From UBA1672 sp964587815 (GTDB lineage Bacteria; Pseudomonadota; Alphaproteobacteria; Micavibrionales; Micavibrionaceae), in contig CAZPMH010000030.1 in the NCBI GenBank assembly GCA_964587815.1, positions 1 through 20,006 on the forward strand: a stretch of 20,006 nucleotides of DNA. Direction: 5' to 3'. The translations under genes were made by a program, and so were the position numbers. The notes under the pieces are model-generated. The model saw nothing but the letters and a program-made list of their open reading frames with translations. It had not been told where the DNA came from and did no database searches. Position 1 is the first letter of the stretch, and every line of letters begins with the position of its first letter. Positions 1-7,327 of this stretch are shown piece by piece.

Positions 1-832
1 ACACATCAATATTCTGCGCCTTCGCTTTCGCATAAGCCTCATAAGCCACAGACGCAGAATCCGCACCAATATCTTTAGAAAACATTTCCGCGCCTGCACG
101 CTTTGCCCACACGCCAAGCTGTTCAACCGCAGCCGCACGGAACGTATCACCCGCTGCAATCATAACGCTCATGCCTCGCTCTTTAACCAGCTGCTTGGTA
201 TATTTACCAATCGTCGTGGTTTTACCAGCGCCATTCACACCGCACACAAGCAAAACAAACGGCCCATCTGCAGGCTTTTGGATATTCAGCGGCACAGCCA
301 CAGGATCCAGTATTTTAGAAACAGTCTCTGCCAACGCCTCTTTGATCTCTTCTTCGGAAATATCTTTGCCAAAACGGTCTTTGGCAAAATCCTCAATCAC
401 GCGCGCAGCTGTTTTCGGCCCTAAATCCGCCTGAATAAGAACATCTTCCAAATTGTCCAAACTATCTTGGTCAAGTTTTGACTTGGTGACGATATCCGTC
501 AGACCCTGCGTGATCTTACTGGTCGATTTCCCAAGCCCCTTGGTCAGGCGCGAAAACCACCCGCCCTCTTCGGAATGATCAGCTTCCAATTCATCGTGAT
601 CTTCTAAATCTTCAAGGGGGTCGGGTTCAGGCGTTGGAACTTCGTCAATCTCCTCCAGAACATCCATATCGCTAACGTGCAATTCGTCTTGCACATCTTC
701 ATCTTCAGCCAGATCGGCATCATAGTCTGTGGAGGGCTCAATCGCAGGCTCACCTTCAGGGCGAAGGAGTTTATCTTCCTGCTCTTCCTGTTCCTGCTCA
801 GCTATATTTTTCTTTTTTCGCCAAAATACCAT
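1..832 (-). CDS. ftsY: Signal recognition particle receptor FtsY (C-terminus beyond window)
   Basis: FtsY is the membrane-associated GTPase that docks ribosome-SRP complexes at the inner membrane by pairing its NG domain with that of Ffh. The 277 visible residues begin MVFWRKKKN and run through a very acidic A domain (about residues 10-90, rich in Glu/Asp, no membrane segment). The N helical bundle follows (about 95-175). The GTPase domain starts with the P-loop GVNGAGKTTT at 198-207 and GDTFRAAA at 228-235. The reading frame is still open at base 2, so the DTAGR and later G motifs lie outside. It is the last gene of dapF-mtaB-ftsY and starts 28 bases after the mtaB stop. No good Shine-Dalgarno precedes the ATG; instead a 7-bp inverted repeat lies directly upstream. 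Identification is secure from motifs and from the ffh gene nearby. Confidence 0.97.
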   Translation of the reverse strand, partial: MVFWRKKKNIAEQEQEEQEDKLLRPEGEPAIEPSTDYDADLAEDEDVQDELHVSDMDVLEEIDEVPTPEPDPLEDLEDHDELEADHSEEGGWFSRLTKGLGKSTSKITQGLTDIVTKSKLDQDSLDNLEDVLIQADLGPKTAARVIEDFAKDRFGKDISEEEIKEALAETVSKILDPVAVPLNIQKPADGPFVLLVCGVNGAGKTTTIGKYTKQLVKERGMSVMIAAGDTFRAAAVEQLGVWAKRAGAEMFSKDIGADSASVAYEAYAKAKAQNIDV

Positions 833-833
833 A

Positions 834-856
834 CCCAAACTATACGCCTGTTTGGG
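834..856 (-). promoter_or_regulatory. Hairpin just upstream of the ftsY start codon
   Basis: CCCAAAC (834-840) and GTTTGGG (850-856) are perfect 7-base inverted repeats around a 9-base spacer, ending one base before the ftsY ATG (832-830, minus strand). In the mRNA this would fold over the place where a ribosome binding site should be, and no purine-rich Shine-Dalgarno is visible there. No U tract follows, so it does not look like a terminator. A role in controlling ftsY translation is inference only. Confidence 0.35.
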
Positions 857-860
857 GAGG

Positions 861-2126
861 TTAGACAAGCGCAGATGTCAGTTTTTGATCGCGAACACCC
901 GTCAACGTTACATCCACCAAATGCCCAACCTCTAAGGCATCATCGACCGCCACACTCATAAAGTTCTCCGCGCGACCCACGCCACCTTTTTCAATCAGAA
1001 CAGTGGATTGCCTGCCAATATGCTTATCCATTAATGCAGCGACCTGCGCCTCTCCAAGCGCACGCAAACGCGCCGCCCGCTCCTTACGTTCAGGCACATG
1101 AACTTGGTTTGGAATGCGCGCAGCAGGCGTGCCCTCACGCTCAGAGTAAGGGAAAACATGCAGATAGCTGATATCGCACTCCTCAACAATCCGCAGGGAG
1201 TTTTGAAACATTTCCTCCGTCTCGGTCGGGAAGCCCGCGATAATATCCGCACCAAAAGCCATATCAGGCCGCAAATCACGCGCCTTACGGCACACATCAA
1301 TCACATCTTGTCGCAAATGCCTGCGCTTCATCCGCTTTAAAATCATGTCATCCCCCGCCTGCAGGGAAAGATGCAAATGCGGCATCAGGCGCGGCTCTTC
1401 TGCAATCAACCGCCACAAATCCTCATCAATTTCAACAGGATCAAGCGACGAAAGCCTCAGGCGCGGCAATTCAGGCACCAAGGCCAACACACGCCGTATC
1501 ATCTGCCCGAATGTCGGCGAACCCGGTAAATCAGGCCCGTAAGACGTGACATCAACGCCTGTAAAAACAATCTCGTTATAGCCCTGATCAACGAGCGCCC
1601 GCACCTGATCGGCAATCACCCCTATGGGCACAGAACGCGAATTCCCCCGACCATACGGAATAATACAAAAAGTACAGCGATGATCACACCCGTTTTGCAC
1701 TTGTAAAAACGCGCGGCTTTTATCCTCATAACCGTTAATCAAATGCCCCGCCGTTTCCTGCACCGACATAATATCATTCACCAAAACGGCTTCGGTGTTT
1801 TCTCTGCCCCAGCTTTCGGCTTTCAACTTCAAATCATTACCGATCACCTGATCAACTTCATCCATGCCCGAATATGTTTCGGGGCTAATCTGCGCACTGC
1901 ACCCCGTTACGATAATTTTCGCATCGGGGTTTTCCCGCCGTGCACGCCTGATGGATTGTCGAGCCTGTCGCTCCGCTTCCTTCGTCACGGCACATGTGTT
2001 GAAAATAATCGCATCATCAAGGCCGGCATTCTGCGCATGATCACGCATGACCTCTGACTCATAGAAATTCAGGCGACATCCAAACGTCACCAATTTCGGC
2101 TCAGCTTTTGAGGATTGATCACCCAT
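861..2126 (-). CDS. mtaB: tRNA t6A37 methylthiotransferase MtaB
   Basis: MtaB is a radical-SAM enzyme that converts t6A at position 37 of ANN-decoding tRNAs to ms2t6A. The 421-residue protein has the three cysteines of the N-terminal UPF0004 domain (GC17RLN, NTC45AV, GC76S). The radical-SAM CxxxCxxC motif is C147/C151/C154 in NGCDHRCTFCIIPYGRG. A TRAM-like RNA-binding tail covers roughly the last 60 residues (VLIEKGGVGRAENFMSV). Length is normal for MtaB. The ATG at 2126 is chosen because it overlaps the dapF stop by 8 bases, which suggests translational coupling; a farther upstream in-frame start at 2162 would add 12 residues unlike the family. The absence of a MiaB-type N-terminus and the GCRLN motif favour MtaB over MiaB or RimO. 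Confidence 0.93.
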   Translation of the reverse strand: MGDQSSKAEPKLVTFGCRLNFYESEVMRDHAQNAGLDDAIIFNTCAVTKEAERQARQSIRRARRENPDAKIIVTGCSAQISPETYSGMDEVDQVIGNDLKLKAESWGRENTEAVLVNDIMSVQETAGHLINGYEDKSRAFLQVQNGCDHRCTFCIIPYGRGNSRSVPIGVIADQVRALVDQGYNEIVFTGVDVTSYGPDLPGSPTFGQMIRRVLALVPELPRLRLSSLDPVEIDEDLWRLIAEEPRLMPHLHLSLQAGDDMILKRMKRRHLRQDVIDVCRKARDLRPDMAFGADIIAGFPTETEEMFQNSLRIVEECDISYLHVFPYSEREGTPAARIPNQVHVPERKERAARLRALGEAQVAALMDKHIGRQSTVLIEKGGVGRAENFMSVAVDDALEVGHLVDVTLTGVRDQKLTSALV

Positions 2127-2895
2127 TATCGGCCAGCACCCCGTCAAAAACGTAAGCCACACCGCCAGTCATCAAGAGGTTATCGTCCCCATCATACTCA
2201 AGCGTTAACGGCCCGCCATCCAACATAATTTCAACCGTCTCATCGACCAAATCACGATGCTTCGCGGCGACATAAACCGCGCAAGCCCCCGACCCACAAG
2301 CCTCGGTCACACCAACGCCGCGCTCCCACGTGCGTTGACGCAAATGCGTTTTATCGATGACCTGAACAAATTCAACATTCGTACGATTAGGAAATTCCTC
2401 ATGCGTCTCAAAATACGCGCCGACCTCTTCAATATCGACCCTTTCAACGTCATCGACAAAGAACACCAGGTGCGGGTTGCCCATATCGACCGCGACAGGC
2501 TTGGACACGCCATCTTTTTCAAGCTCCAAATTGCGCACATCCTTCGCTGCACCCATATTCACTTGAACGGTTAAATCACCTGCGCGCTTGCACTCTAATA
2601 TGCGATCGCTCGTCTCAATCGTGCACGCATCCTTTTTGGCCTCTGTCATTACCAAATCAGCCACACAGCGTGACGCATTCCCGCACGACGCACTCTCCGA
2701 CCCATCCGCGTTGAAAAAGTACGCATACACATCCGCTTTCGCTGATTGATCAATCACCGTGATCAGGTCGCATCCAACCCCCCAATGACGATCGGCAATC
2801 AAGCTCATATCATCAGGCGTTAAATACAAATTCTCTTCTCTGGCATCGAAAATAACAAAATCATTCCCTAGGCCATGCATTTTCTTAAACTTCAT
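2119..2895 (-). CDS. dapF: Diaminopimelate epimerase
   Basis: DapF converts LL- to meso-diaminopimelate, the direct precursor of lysine and of the peptidoglycan cross-link. The 258-residue protein opens with the family hallmark MKFKKMHGLGNDFV. The two catalytic cysteines are C71 in the SCGNASRCV motif and C200 in EACGSGACA; MGNPH (138-142) is also present. The ATG at 2895 is preferred because GGAAG lies 9 bases upstream and the protein then starts as in the family; an in-frame TTG at 2904 would add only three residues. It is first in the dapF-mtaB-ftsY run, with mtaB starting inside its last codons. All motifs expected for an active enzyme are intact. Confidence 0.96.
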   Translation of the reverse strand: MKFKKMHGLGNDFVIFDAREENLYLTPDDMSLIADRHWGVGCDLITVIDQSAKADVYAYFFNADGSESASCGNASRCVADLVMTEAKKDACTIETSDRILECKRAGDLTVQVNMGAAKDVRNLELEKDGVSKPVAVDMGNPHLVFFVDDVERVDIEEVGAYFETHEEFPNRTNVEFVQVIDKTHLRQRTWERGVGVTEACGSGACAVYVAAKHRDLVDETVEIMLDGGPLTLEYDGDDNLLMTGGVAYVFDGVLADNG

Positions 2896-2922
2896 CTCGA
2901 ACAACTTCCGATATCAAACAAA

Positions 2923-2978
2923 ATGCATGGCCTTCTTTTATAATGCAAACAAACCGATGGTTTGCTTTGCCCATGCAT
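2923..2978. repeat. Nested inverted repeat in the dapF/ffh intergenic region
   Basis: The outer arms ATGCATGG (2923-2930) and CCATGCAT (2971-2978) are perfect complements. Inside them GCAAACAAACC (2945-2955) pairs with GGTTTG-C-TTTGC (2959-2970), giving 11 pairs with one bulged C and a GAT loop. The arrangement could form a cruciform or a structured leader of the dapF transcript. No T tract follows on either strand, so a terminator is unlikely. Confidence 0.5.
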
Positions 2979-3009
2979 CTTTTTAAATTTCATAAGCCAA
3001 AACCTTTTC

Positions 3010-3038
3010 TTGACATACGCGCACAATAATCATACTTT
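3010..3038 (+). promoter_or_regulatory. Candidate promoter for the ffh operon
   Basis: A perfect -35 hexamer TTGACA lies at 3010-3015. The -10 is less clear: CATACT (3031-3036, 15-base spacer) or TACTTT (3033-3038, 17-base spacer) would serve. Transcription would then start near 3043-3046, leaving a leader of about 160 bases that contains all three downstream hairpins. Assignment rests on sequence match only. Confidence 0.4.
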
Positions 3039-3050
3039 ACGCCAAATTTC

Positions 3051-3176
3051 CACTGAAATAATAGTGTTTCAGTGCTTAACGGTACACCGCACCCGGCGAA
3101 TTTACGCTCAGTGCGGCTTAATCGTTTGTTTGATGATGTTGATATAGGAAACCTAACCAAGTTTAGGCAGGTTAGG
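3051..3176 (+). promoter_or_regulatory. Three-hairpin 5' leader of ffh
   Basis: Hairpin 1 pairs CACTGAAA (3051-3058) with TTTCAGTG (3067-3074), 8 perfect pairs and an 8-base loop. Hairpin 2 pairs CCGCAC (3087-3092) with GTGCGG (3111-3116), with an inner GCG/CGC (3096-3098/3105-3107). Hairpin 3 pairs CCTAACC (3152-3158) with GGTTAGG (3170-3176) and is followed by CTTTT. CCTAA of hairpin 3 could alternatively pair with TTTAGG (3161-3166), so two folds compete. The ffh ATG is 30 bases further on with only a weak AAGAAAGAG before it. A cis-regulatory RNA, for example autoregulation by Ffh, is possible but unproven. Confidence 0.4.
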
Positions 3177-3205
3177 CTTTTAAAAAAGAAAGAGCGTAGC
3201 GATTA

Positions 3206-4783
3206 ATGTTTGAATCTTTAAGCGAAAAACTAGGCGGCGTATTCGGTAAACTCAGAGGGAAAGCCTCTTTAAGTGAGAACGATGTCATGGCCGTTAGCCG
3301 CGAGATCCGCATCGCTTTGCTTGAGGCCGACGTCGCCCTGCCCGTTGTTAAAGATTTCATCGCAACCATCAAAGACAAGGCCGTTGGCCAAGATGTGATT
3401 AAGGGCGTAAACCCCGCACAGCAAGTCATCAAAATCGTCAATGACGCATTGGTCGAAATGCTCGGCAGTGAGAGCGCTGATCTCGCCTTTACAACCCCGC
3501 CATGCGCTTACCTTATGGTCGGGCTACAAGGCTCGGGTAAAACCACGTCCACGGCGAAAATATCAAAAATTCTGACCGAAAAGCACAATAAGAAAGTGCT
3601 GATGGCCTCCCTCGACGTGTATCGCCCCGCCGCGCAGAAACAGCTTGCCATCCTCGGGGAGCAAACAGGCATCGACTCACTCGAAATTATCGACGGACAA
3701 AAGCCAGTCGATATCGCTAAACGCGCAATGGATCAGGGGCGCAAAGGCGGCTATGACGTCGTTATGCTCGACACCGCAGGCCGCCTGACAATCGACGAAG
3801 AACTGATGCAGGAAGTCGAAGCCATTAAAAAGGCAACAAAGCCTGCCGAAACGCTTCTCGTCGCCGATGCCATGACAGGGCAAGACGCCGTAAACACCGC
3901 CAAAATCTTCGATGAACGCGTCGAAATCAGCGGCATCATGCTGACCCGTGTTGATGGTGACGCCCGCGGTGGTGCGGCAATGAGCATGAAAGCCGTCACA
4001 GGCAAACCGATCAAACTACTCGGTACAGGCGAAAAATGGGATGAATTCGAATATTTCCACCCTGAACGTATCGCAGGCCGCATCCTCGGCATGGGCGATA
4101 TCGTTTCCCTTGTGGAAAAAGCATCTGAGCATGTCGATCAGGAAGACGCCAAGAAAATGGCGGCAAAGCTGAAAAAAGGAAAATTCGACTTTAACGACCT
4201 GCTCATGCAAATCCAGCAAATGGGCAAAATGGGTGGTATGGGCTCCATCATGAAAATGATGCCCGGCCTCGGCGGCATGGCCTCAAAACTCGAAGATGCG
4301 GGCATGAACGACGATTTGATCAAACGCCAAAAGGCCATGATCATGTCTATGACGCCAAAAGAACGCGCAAAACCCGAACTGCTTAATGGCTCACGTAAAA
4401 AGCGCATCGCGGCAGGCTCTGGCACAACCGTGCAGGAACTCAACACCCTGATCAAACAGCAAAAGCAAATGCAGGTCATGATGAAGAAAATGCGCAAAAT
4501 GGGCAAAGGCCAGATGATGGGCATGATGAAAGACCTGATGGGCGGCAAAGCCGACGATCTGGAGATGATGGCGCAAAGCATGGACCCCGATGCACTCGGC
4601 GCAGATATGGCACAAGCCAACGCCGACAACCCGCTCGGCCCGAACCCGTTCGCGGGCGGAGGAAACCCGTTAGGTGGCCTTGGCGGCATGGGCGGCGGCC
4701 TTCCCGGAATGGGCAATCCCGCTGGTGGCCTGCCAACACGTGGCGGCACAAAGAAAAACCGAAAGAAGAAAAAGAAGAAATAA
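3206..4783 (+). CDS. ffh: Signal recognition particle protein Ffh (SRP54 homologue)
   Basis: Ffh binds 4.5S RNA and signal sequences emerging from the ribosome and hands them to FtsY in a GTP-dependent step. The 525-residue protein has an N bundle (about 1-90) and a G domain with P-loop GLQGSGKTT (106-114), DTAGR (189-193) and TRVDGDARGG (247-256). The methionine-rich M domain (about 320-460) contains the SRP RNA-binding segment at 395-418 (SRKKRIAAGSGTTVQELN). The tail from about 475 is Gly/Pro/Asn-rich and ends in a lysine cluster KKNRKKKKKK, making it about 70 residues longer than the E. coli protein. It heads the ffh-rpsP-rimM-HAD-trmD-rplS run. The tail's low complexity explains a long meaningless open frame on the opposite strand. 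Confidence 0.98.
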   Translation: MFESLSEKLGGVFGKLRGKASLSENDVMAVSREIRIALLEADVALPVVKDFIATIKDKAVGQDVIKGVNPAQQVIKIVNDALVEMLGSESADLAFTTPPCAYLMVGLQGSGKTTSTAKISKILTEKHNKKVLMASLDVYRPAAQKQLAILGEQTGIDSLEIIDGQKPVDIAKRAMDQGRKGGYDVVMLDTAGRLTIDEELMQEVEAIKKATKPAETLLVADAMTGQDAVNTAKIFDERVEISGIMLTRVDGDARGGAAMSMKAVTGKPIKLLGTGEKWDEFEYFHPERIAGRILGMGDIVSLVEKASEHVDQEDAKKMAAKLKKGKFDFNDLLMQIQQMGKMGGMGSIMKMMPGLGGMASKLEDAGMNDDLIKRQKAMIMSMTPKERAKPELLNGSRKKRIAAGSGTTVQELNTLIKQQKQMQVMMKKMRKMGKGQMMGMMKDLMGGKADDLEMMAQSMDPDALGADMAQANADNPLGPNPFAGGGNPLGGLGGMGGGLPGMGNPAGGLPTRGGTKKNRKKKKKK

Positions 4784-4796
4784 CCCCTCATATCCC

Positions 4797-4823
4797 CTGA
4801 TCGCTCTTTCGCTGAGTGATCGG
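4797..4823 (+). promoter_or_regulatory. Hairpin between ffh and rpsP
   Basis: CTGATCGCTC (4797-4806) pairs with GAGTGATCGG (4814-4823) over 10 positions, two of them G-U, around a 7-base loop. It sits 13 bases after the ffh stop. No T tract follows, so it resembles an RNA-processing or mRNA-stabilising element more than a terminator. Such an element could let rpsP and ffh accumulate to different levels; this is inference. Confidence 0.35.
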
Positions 4824-4866
4824 ATGATCTGAGAAATATAGCTATGACTTAAAAGGAGAAAAAACT

Positions 4867-5355
4867 ATGGCACTAGCAATCAGACTGTCTCGCGGGGGAC
4901 GTAAAAAACGCCCGTTTTATCGTATCGTTGTTGCGGATAAACGCATGCCGCGCGATGGTCGTTACATCGAAAGACTGGGAACATACAACCCACTTTTGAA
5001 CGATGACAACGAAAACCGCGTTCAACTTGTCGAAGACCGTATTAAATACTGGCTCGGCGAAGGCGCACAACCATCTGAGCGTGTTGCGATTTTCTTGGGT
5101 AAAGCAGGAATTATTCCAATGCCTGAGCAGCCAAACCGCCCACAAAAATCAGCACCTGGCGAAAAGGCCAAAATGCTGATCGCGGATAAAGAAGAAAAGC
5201 GCAAAGCAGCTGAAGAAGAAGCCAAGGCCGCTGAAGAGGAGGCAAAAGCAGCCGCCGCAGCTGAAGCCGAAACACCTGCTGAGGAAAAAGCCGAAGAGGC
5301 TCCTGCGGAAGACGCGCCAGCTGAAGAAGAGAAAAAGGAAGAAGCAGCAGAATAA
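4867..5355 (+). CDS. rpsP: 30S ribosomal protein S16 with Ala/Glu-rich C-terminal extension
   Basis: S16 is an early-binding protein of the 30S body. The S16 fold occupies about residues 1-85, with MALAIRLSRGGRKKRPFYRI at the start and RYIERLGTYNPL typical of the family. From about residue 100 to 162 there is a lysine/alanine/glutamate tract with repeats such as AEEEAKA, likely a charged helix. Bacterial S16 is often only about 80-90 residues, whereas longer, charged tails are common in Alphaproteobacteria. An AAGGAG Shine-Dalgarno (4853-4858) stands 8 bases before the ATG, the strongest in this operon. rimM follows 26 bases after the stop. Confidence 0.97.
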   Translation: MALAIRLSRGGRKKRPFYRIVVADKRMPRDGRYIERLGTYNPLLNDDNENRVQLVEDRIKYWLGEGAQPSERVAIFLGKAGIIPMPEQPNRPQKSAPGEKAKMLIADKEEKRKAAEEEAKAAEEEAKAAAAAEAETPAEEKAEEAPAEDAPAEEEKKEEAAE

Positions 5356-5381
5356 TATCCTGCGCTTCACTTTTATAGATA

Positions 5382-5915
5382 ATGACCAGCCCCGATCAAA
5401 AACAAAAACGTGCATGCCTCGGTAAAATAACCGCACCGCACGGCGTTAAGGGGCTGGTCAAAATTTTCCCATATGGCGAAGAGCCGACACTAATCGAAAC
5501 ACTTTCCCCCGTTTTCACCAGCGAAGACAAAGACGAAACAGTATCCGTCACGCTTAAAAACGCCATGGGCAAGCATATCCTCGCCCAAATCGAGGGTTGC
5601 AACAGCCGCGAAAGCGCAGACGCCCTAAAAGGGATAGAACTCTGGGTTAATCGTCACAATCTGCCTGATTTAGATAATCAAGACGAATTCTACATCGACG
5701 ATCTGAAGGGCTTAGAGGCCTTCGACGAGAACACAAATGAAAAAATCGGAAAAATCATAAGCGTCCAAAATTACGGCGCAGGCGACTTGCTCGAATTCAA
5801 GCCGCTCATCGGCGACAGCTATTTCATTCCGTTTCAAAATGAGCATGTCGGCGATGTATTTATAGACGAAAAGAAACTGTTCTTGCGCGATGCTGAACGG
5901 TTCAAAATCGAATAA
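5382..5915 (+). CDS. rimM: 16S rRNA processing factor RimM
   Basis: RimM assists maturation of the 30S head by binding S19 and the 3' domain of 16S rRNA. The 177-residue protein has the N-terminal RimM domain (CLGKITAPHGVKGLVKIFPY, about residues 12-31). A C-terminal PRC-barrel follows from about residue 105 (EFYIDDLKGLEAFDE through FIPF and VFIDEKKLFL). Length is normal. No Shine-Dalgarno is visible in the 26 bases after rpsP, so initiation may depend on the operon mRNA context. The next gene begins 6 bases after the stop. Position between rpsP and trmD is the usual one. Confidence 0.95.
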   Translation: MTSPDQKQKRACLGKITAPHGVKGLVKIFPYGEEPTLIETLSPVFTSEDKDETVSVTLKNAMGKHILAQIEGCNSRESADALKGIELWVNRHNLPDLDNQDEFYIDDLKGLEAFDENTNEKIGKIISVQNYGAGDLLEFKPLIGDSYFIPFQNEHVGDVFIDEKKLFLRDAERFKIE

Positions 5916-5921
5916 CACGAT

Positions 5922-6608
5922 ATGAAAGCACAATACGCCATACTAGATTTTGACGGCGTAGTCGCCGATACGGAAAGCGTATTCGCTAAATTTGATTGCG
6001 CCTTGCTAAACGCGGCACTTAAACAAGCAGGAAAAAAAGAACGCCTCACCATTAAAGAGGTAAGAAGTCTTGCTGGCATGTCAGGCGAAAACAAGCTCAT
6101 ACATGTCGCGAAAACATACAGCTTTGATGTGAAATCCGTCGAAAAAGAATTTTTGGAAACACGCAAACAACAACGCCCTGAATTATTCGAAACACGCACG
6201 ATAGATCTTGGCAAAAACTTATCCTTATTCGTTGAAAATAACCGAACGTGTATTGCCCTTGGGACGAACAAGCGCGGATATAAACTTAAAATGGATGCTG
6301 CTGCACTCAACTTGGAAACATTATTCGATATTATCGTTACATGCGACCCGCCGCTTAACGCGAAGCCTGAGCCAGACATCTTGCTTGAGGCCGCAAAACA
6401 GCTAAATGCGTTGCCCGAACACTGCCTTTACGTCGGCGACAATCCGAATGACATGATCGCCGCCAAGGCCGCAAACATGCTTCCCATCGGCTTTATTATC
6501 AACGGCGTAGAAAATGATAAAACACGGGCGCAGGCTTTGCGTGATTCCGGAGCAGAATTTGTTTATGATGATTTCAGGGACATTCAAAACCACATGGTAA
6601 ATCTATGA
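5922..6608 (+). CDS. HAD-superfamily hydrolase (phosphatase-like)
   Basis: This is a 228-residue haloacid dehalogenase-type enzyme, probably a small-molecule phosphatase of the phosphoglycolate phosphatase/beta-phosphoglucomutase group. Motif I is DFDGVVADTE with nucleophile D9 and acid D11. Motif II is the Thr of LGTNK (T115). Motif III is the Lys of AKPEPD (K148). Motif IV is VGDNPNDM with D173 and D177. A helical cap lies between about residues 20 and 90. All catalytic positions are present. The stop overlaps the trmD start as ATGA, implying coupled translation. A HAD gene is not a standard member of the rpsP-rimM-trmD-rplS cluster. The natural substrate cannot be read from the sequence. 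Confidence 0.9.
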   Translation: MKAQYAILDFDGVVADTESVFAKFDCALLNAALKQAGKKERLTIKEVRSLAGMSGENKLIHVAKTYSFDVKSVEKEFLETRKQQRPELFETRTIDLGKNLSLFVENNRTCIALGTNKRGYKLKMDAAALNLETLFDIIVTCDPPLNAKPEPDILLEAAKQLNALPEHCLYVGDNPNDMIAAKAANMLPIGFIINGVENDKTRAQALRDSGAEFVYDDFRDIQNHMVNL

Positions 6609-7327
6609 CCGCGCCTTGGCACGTAAACCTTCTGACGCTTTTCCCCGACATGTTCCCGGGCATGCTGGGCCAATCTTTGAGCGGTAAAGCATTAGAAAAA
6701 AACCTATGGTCATATAGCTGCATCAACATTCGCGATTTCGCAACAGGCATTCACAAATCCGTTGACGAAACGCCCTATGGCGGCGGCGCAGGCATGGTAA
6801 TGCGCGCCGACATCATCAATGCCGCCCTACTTTCCATTGAAAAACCCGGGCGTAAAATTTATATGAGCCCGCGCGGAAAGTCACTCACGCAACAAACCGT
6901 TATCGACCTCTCAAAAGAAGAAAACCTGACCATACTTTGCGGTCGCTACGAAGGGGTCGACCAACGCGTTTTAGATACACACGATTTTGAAGAAATTAGC
7001 ATCGGTGATTATGTCCTCTCAGGCGGTGAACCTGCCGCTATGATACTGATGGATTCTTGCATCCGCCTGCTCGATGGCGTGATGGGTAACGTAGAGACAC
7101 CAAACGAGGAAAGCTTTTCCAACGGATTACTGGAATATCCTCACTACACAAAACCTGATATTTGGACAGACCAAAACGGTGTTGAACATAAGGTTCCTGA
7201 TATTTTAAAGTCAGGCCACCACAAAAACATAGAAGAATGGCGCCTCAAACAATCAGAGGCCATCACAAAAGAACGGCGTAAAGATTTGTGGCAAACCTAT
7301 GAAACAGAGAATAAAAAGAATAAATAA
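6605..7327 (+). CDS. trmD: tRNA (guanine37-N1)-methyltransferase TrmD
   Basis: TrmD makes m1G37 in tRNAs reading CNN and some CGG codons and so prevents +1 frameshifting. The 240-residue protein has the SPOUT knot motifs: PYGGGAGMVMR (57-67), LCGRYEGVDQR (111-121) and SIGDYVLSGGEPAAM (132-146). The tail YTKPDIW and VPDILKSGHH is also typical. By my alignment from memory the residue matching catalytic Asp169 of the E. coli enzyme is Glu169 here (sequence NEESF). Whether that is common in relatives I cannot check. It starts inside the stop of the upstream HAD gene (ATGA) and is followed by a hairpin-containing spacer before rplS. Confidence 0.97.
   Translation: MTAPWHVNLLTLFPDMFPGMLGQSLSGKALEKNLWSYSCINIRDFATGIHKSVDETPYGGGAGMVMRADIINAALLSIEKPGRKIYMSPRGKSLTQQTVIDLSKEENLTILCGRYEGVDQRVLDTHDFEEISIGDYVLSGGEPAAMILMDSCIRLLDGVMGNVETPNEESFSNGLLEYPHYTKPDIWTDQNGVEHKVPDILKSGHHKNIEEWRLKQSEAITKERRKDLWQTYETENKKNK

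Larger units (their letters stand above)
2896..3205. other. 310-bp divergent intergenic region dapF / ffh, rich in inverted repeats
   Basis: I see no convincing gene here; the short open frame at 2962-3147 has no family resemblance and no ribosome binding site. The region holds a nested inverted repeat at 2923-2978, a possible promoter for ffh at about 3010-3038, and three hairpins at 3051-3074, 3087-3116 and 3152-3176. TCAGTGC occurs twice (3069-3075 and 3108-3114) in the same orientation. A perfect TATAAT is at 2939-2944 on the plus strand and, read on the minus strand, a TATAAA at 2943-2938. Either could be a -10 element, but I find no good -35 for them. Confidence 0.6.

Noticed and set aside
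861..2162. MtaB start 36 bases upstream at 2162
   Set aside because: The extra 12 residues read the dapF 3' end out of frame; the ATG at 2126 gives a normal N-terminus and an 8-base overlap.
2962..3147. 61-residue open frame in the dapF/ffh intergenic region
   Set aside because: No ribosome site and no recognisable family; it overlaps the hairpins and promoter candidate.
3051..3176. 4.5S SRP RNA gene next to ffh
   Set aside because: The hallmark apical loop of SRP RNA (GGAA-type tetraloop with the conserved asymmetric loop) is not present in these stems.
4138..4791. Long open frame on the minus strand opposite the 3' half of ffh
   Set aside because: Its Pro/Phe/Met-rich translation is the mirror of the Met/Gly/Lys-rich ffh tail; ffh is certain and there is no ribosome site for this frame.
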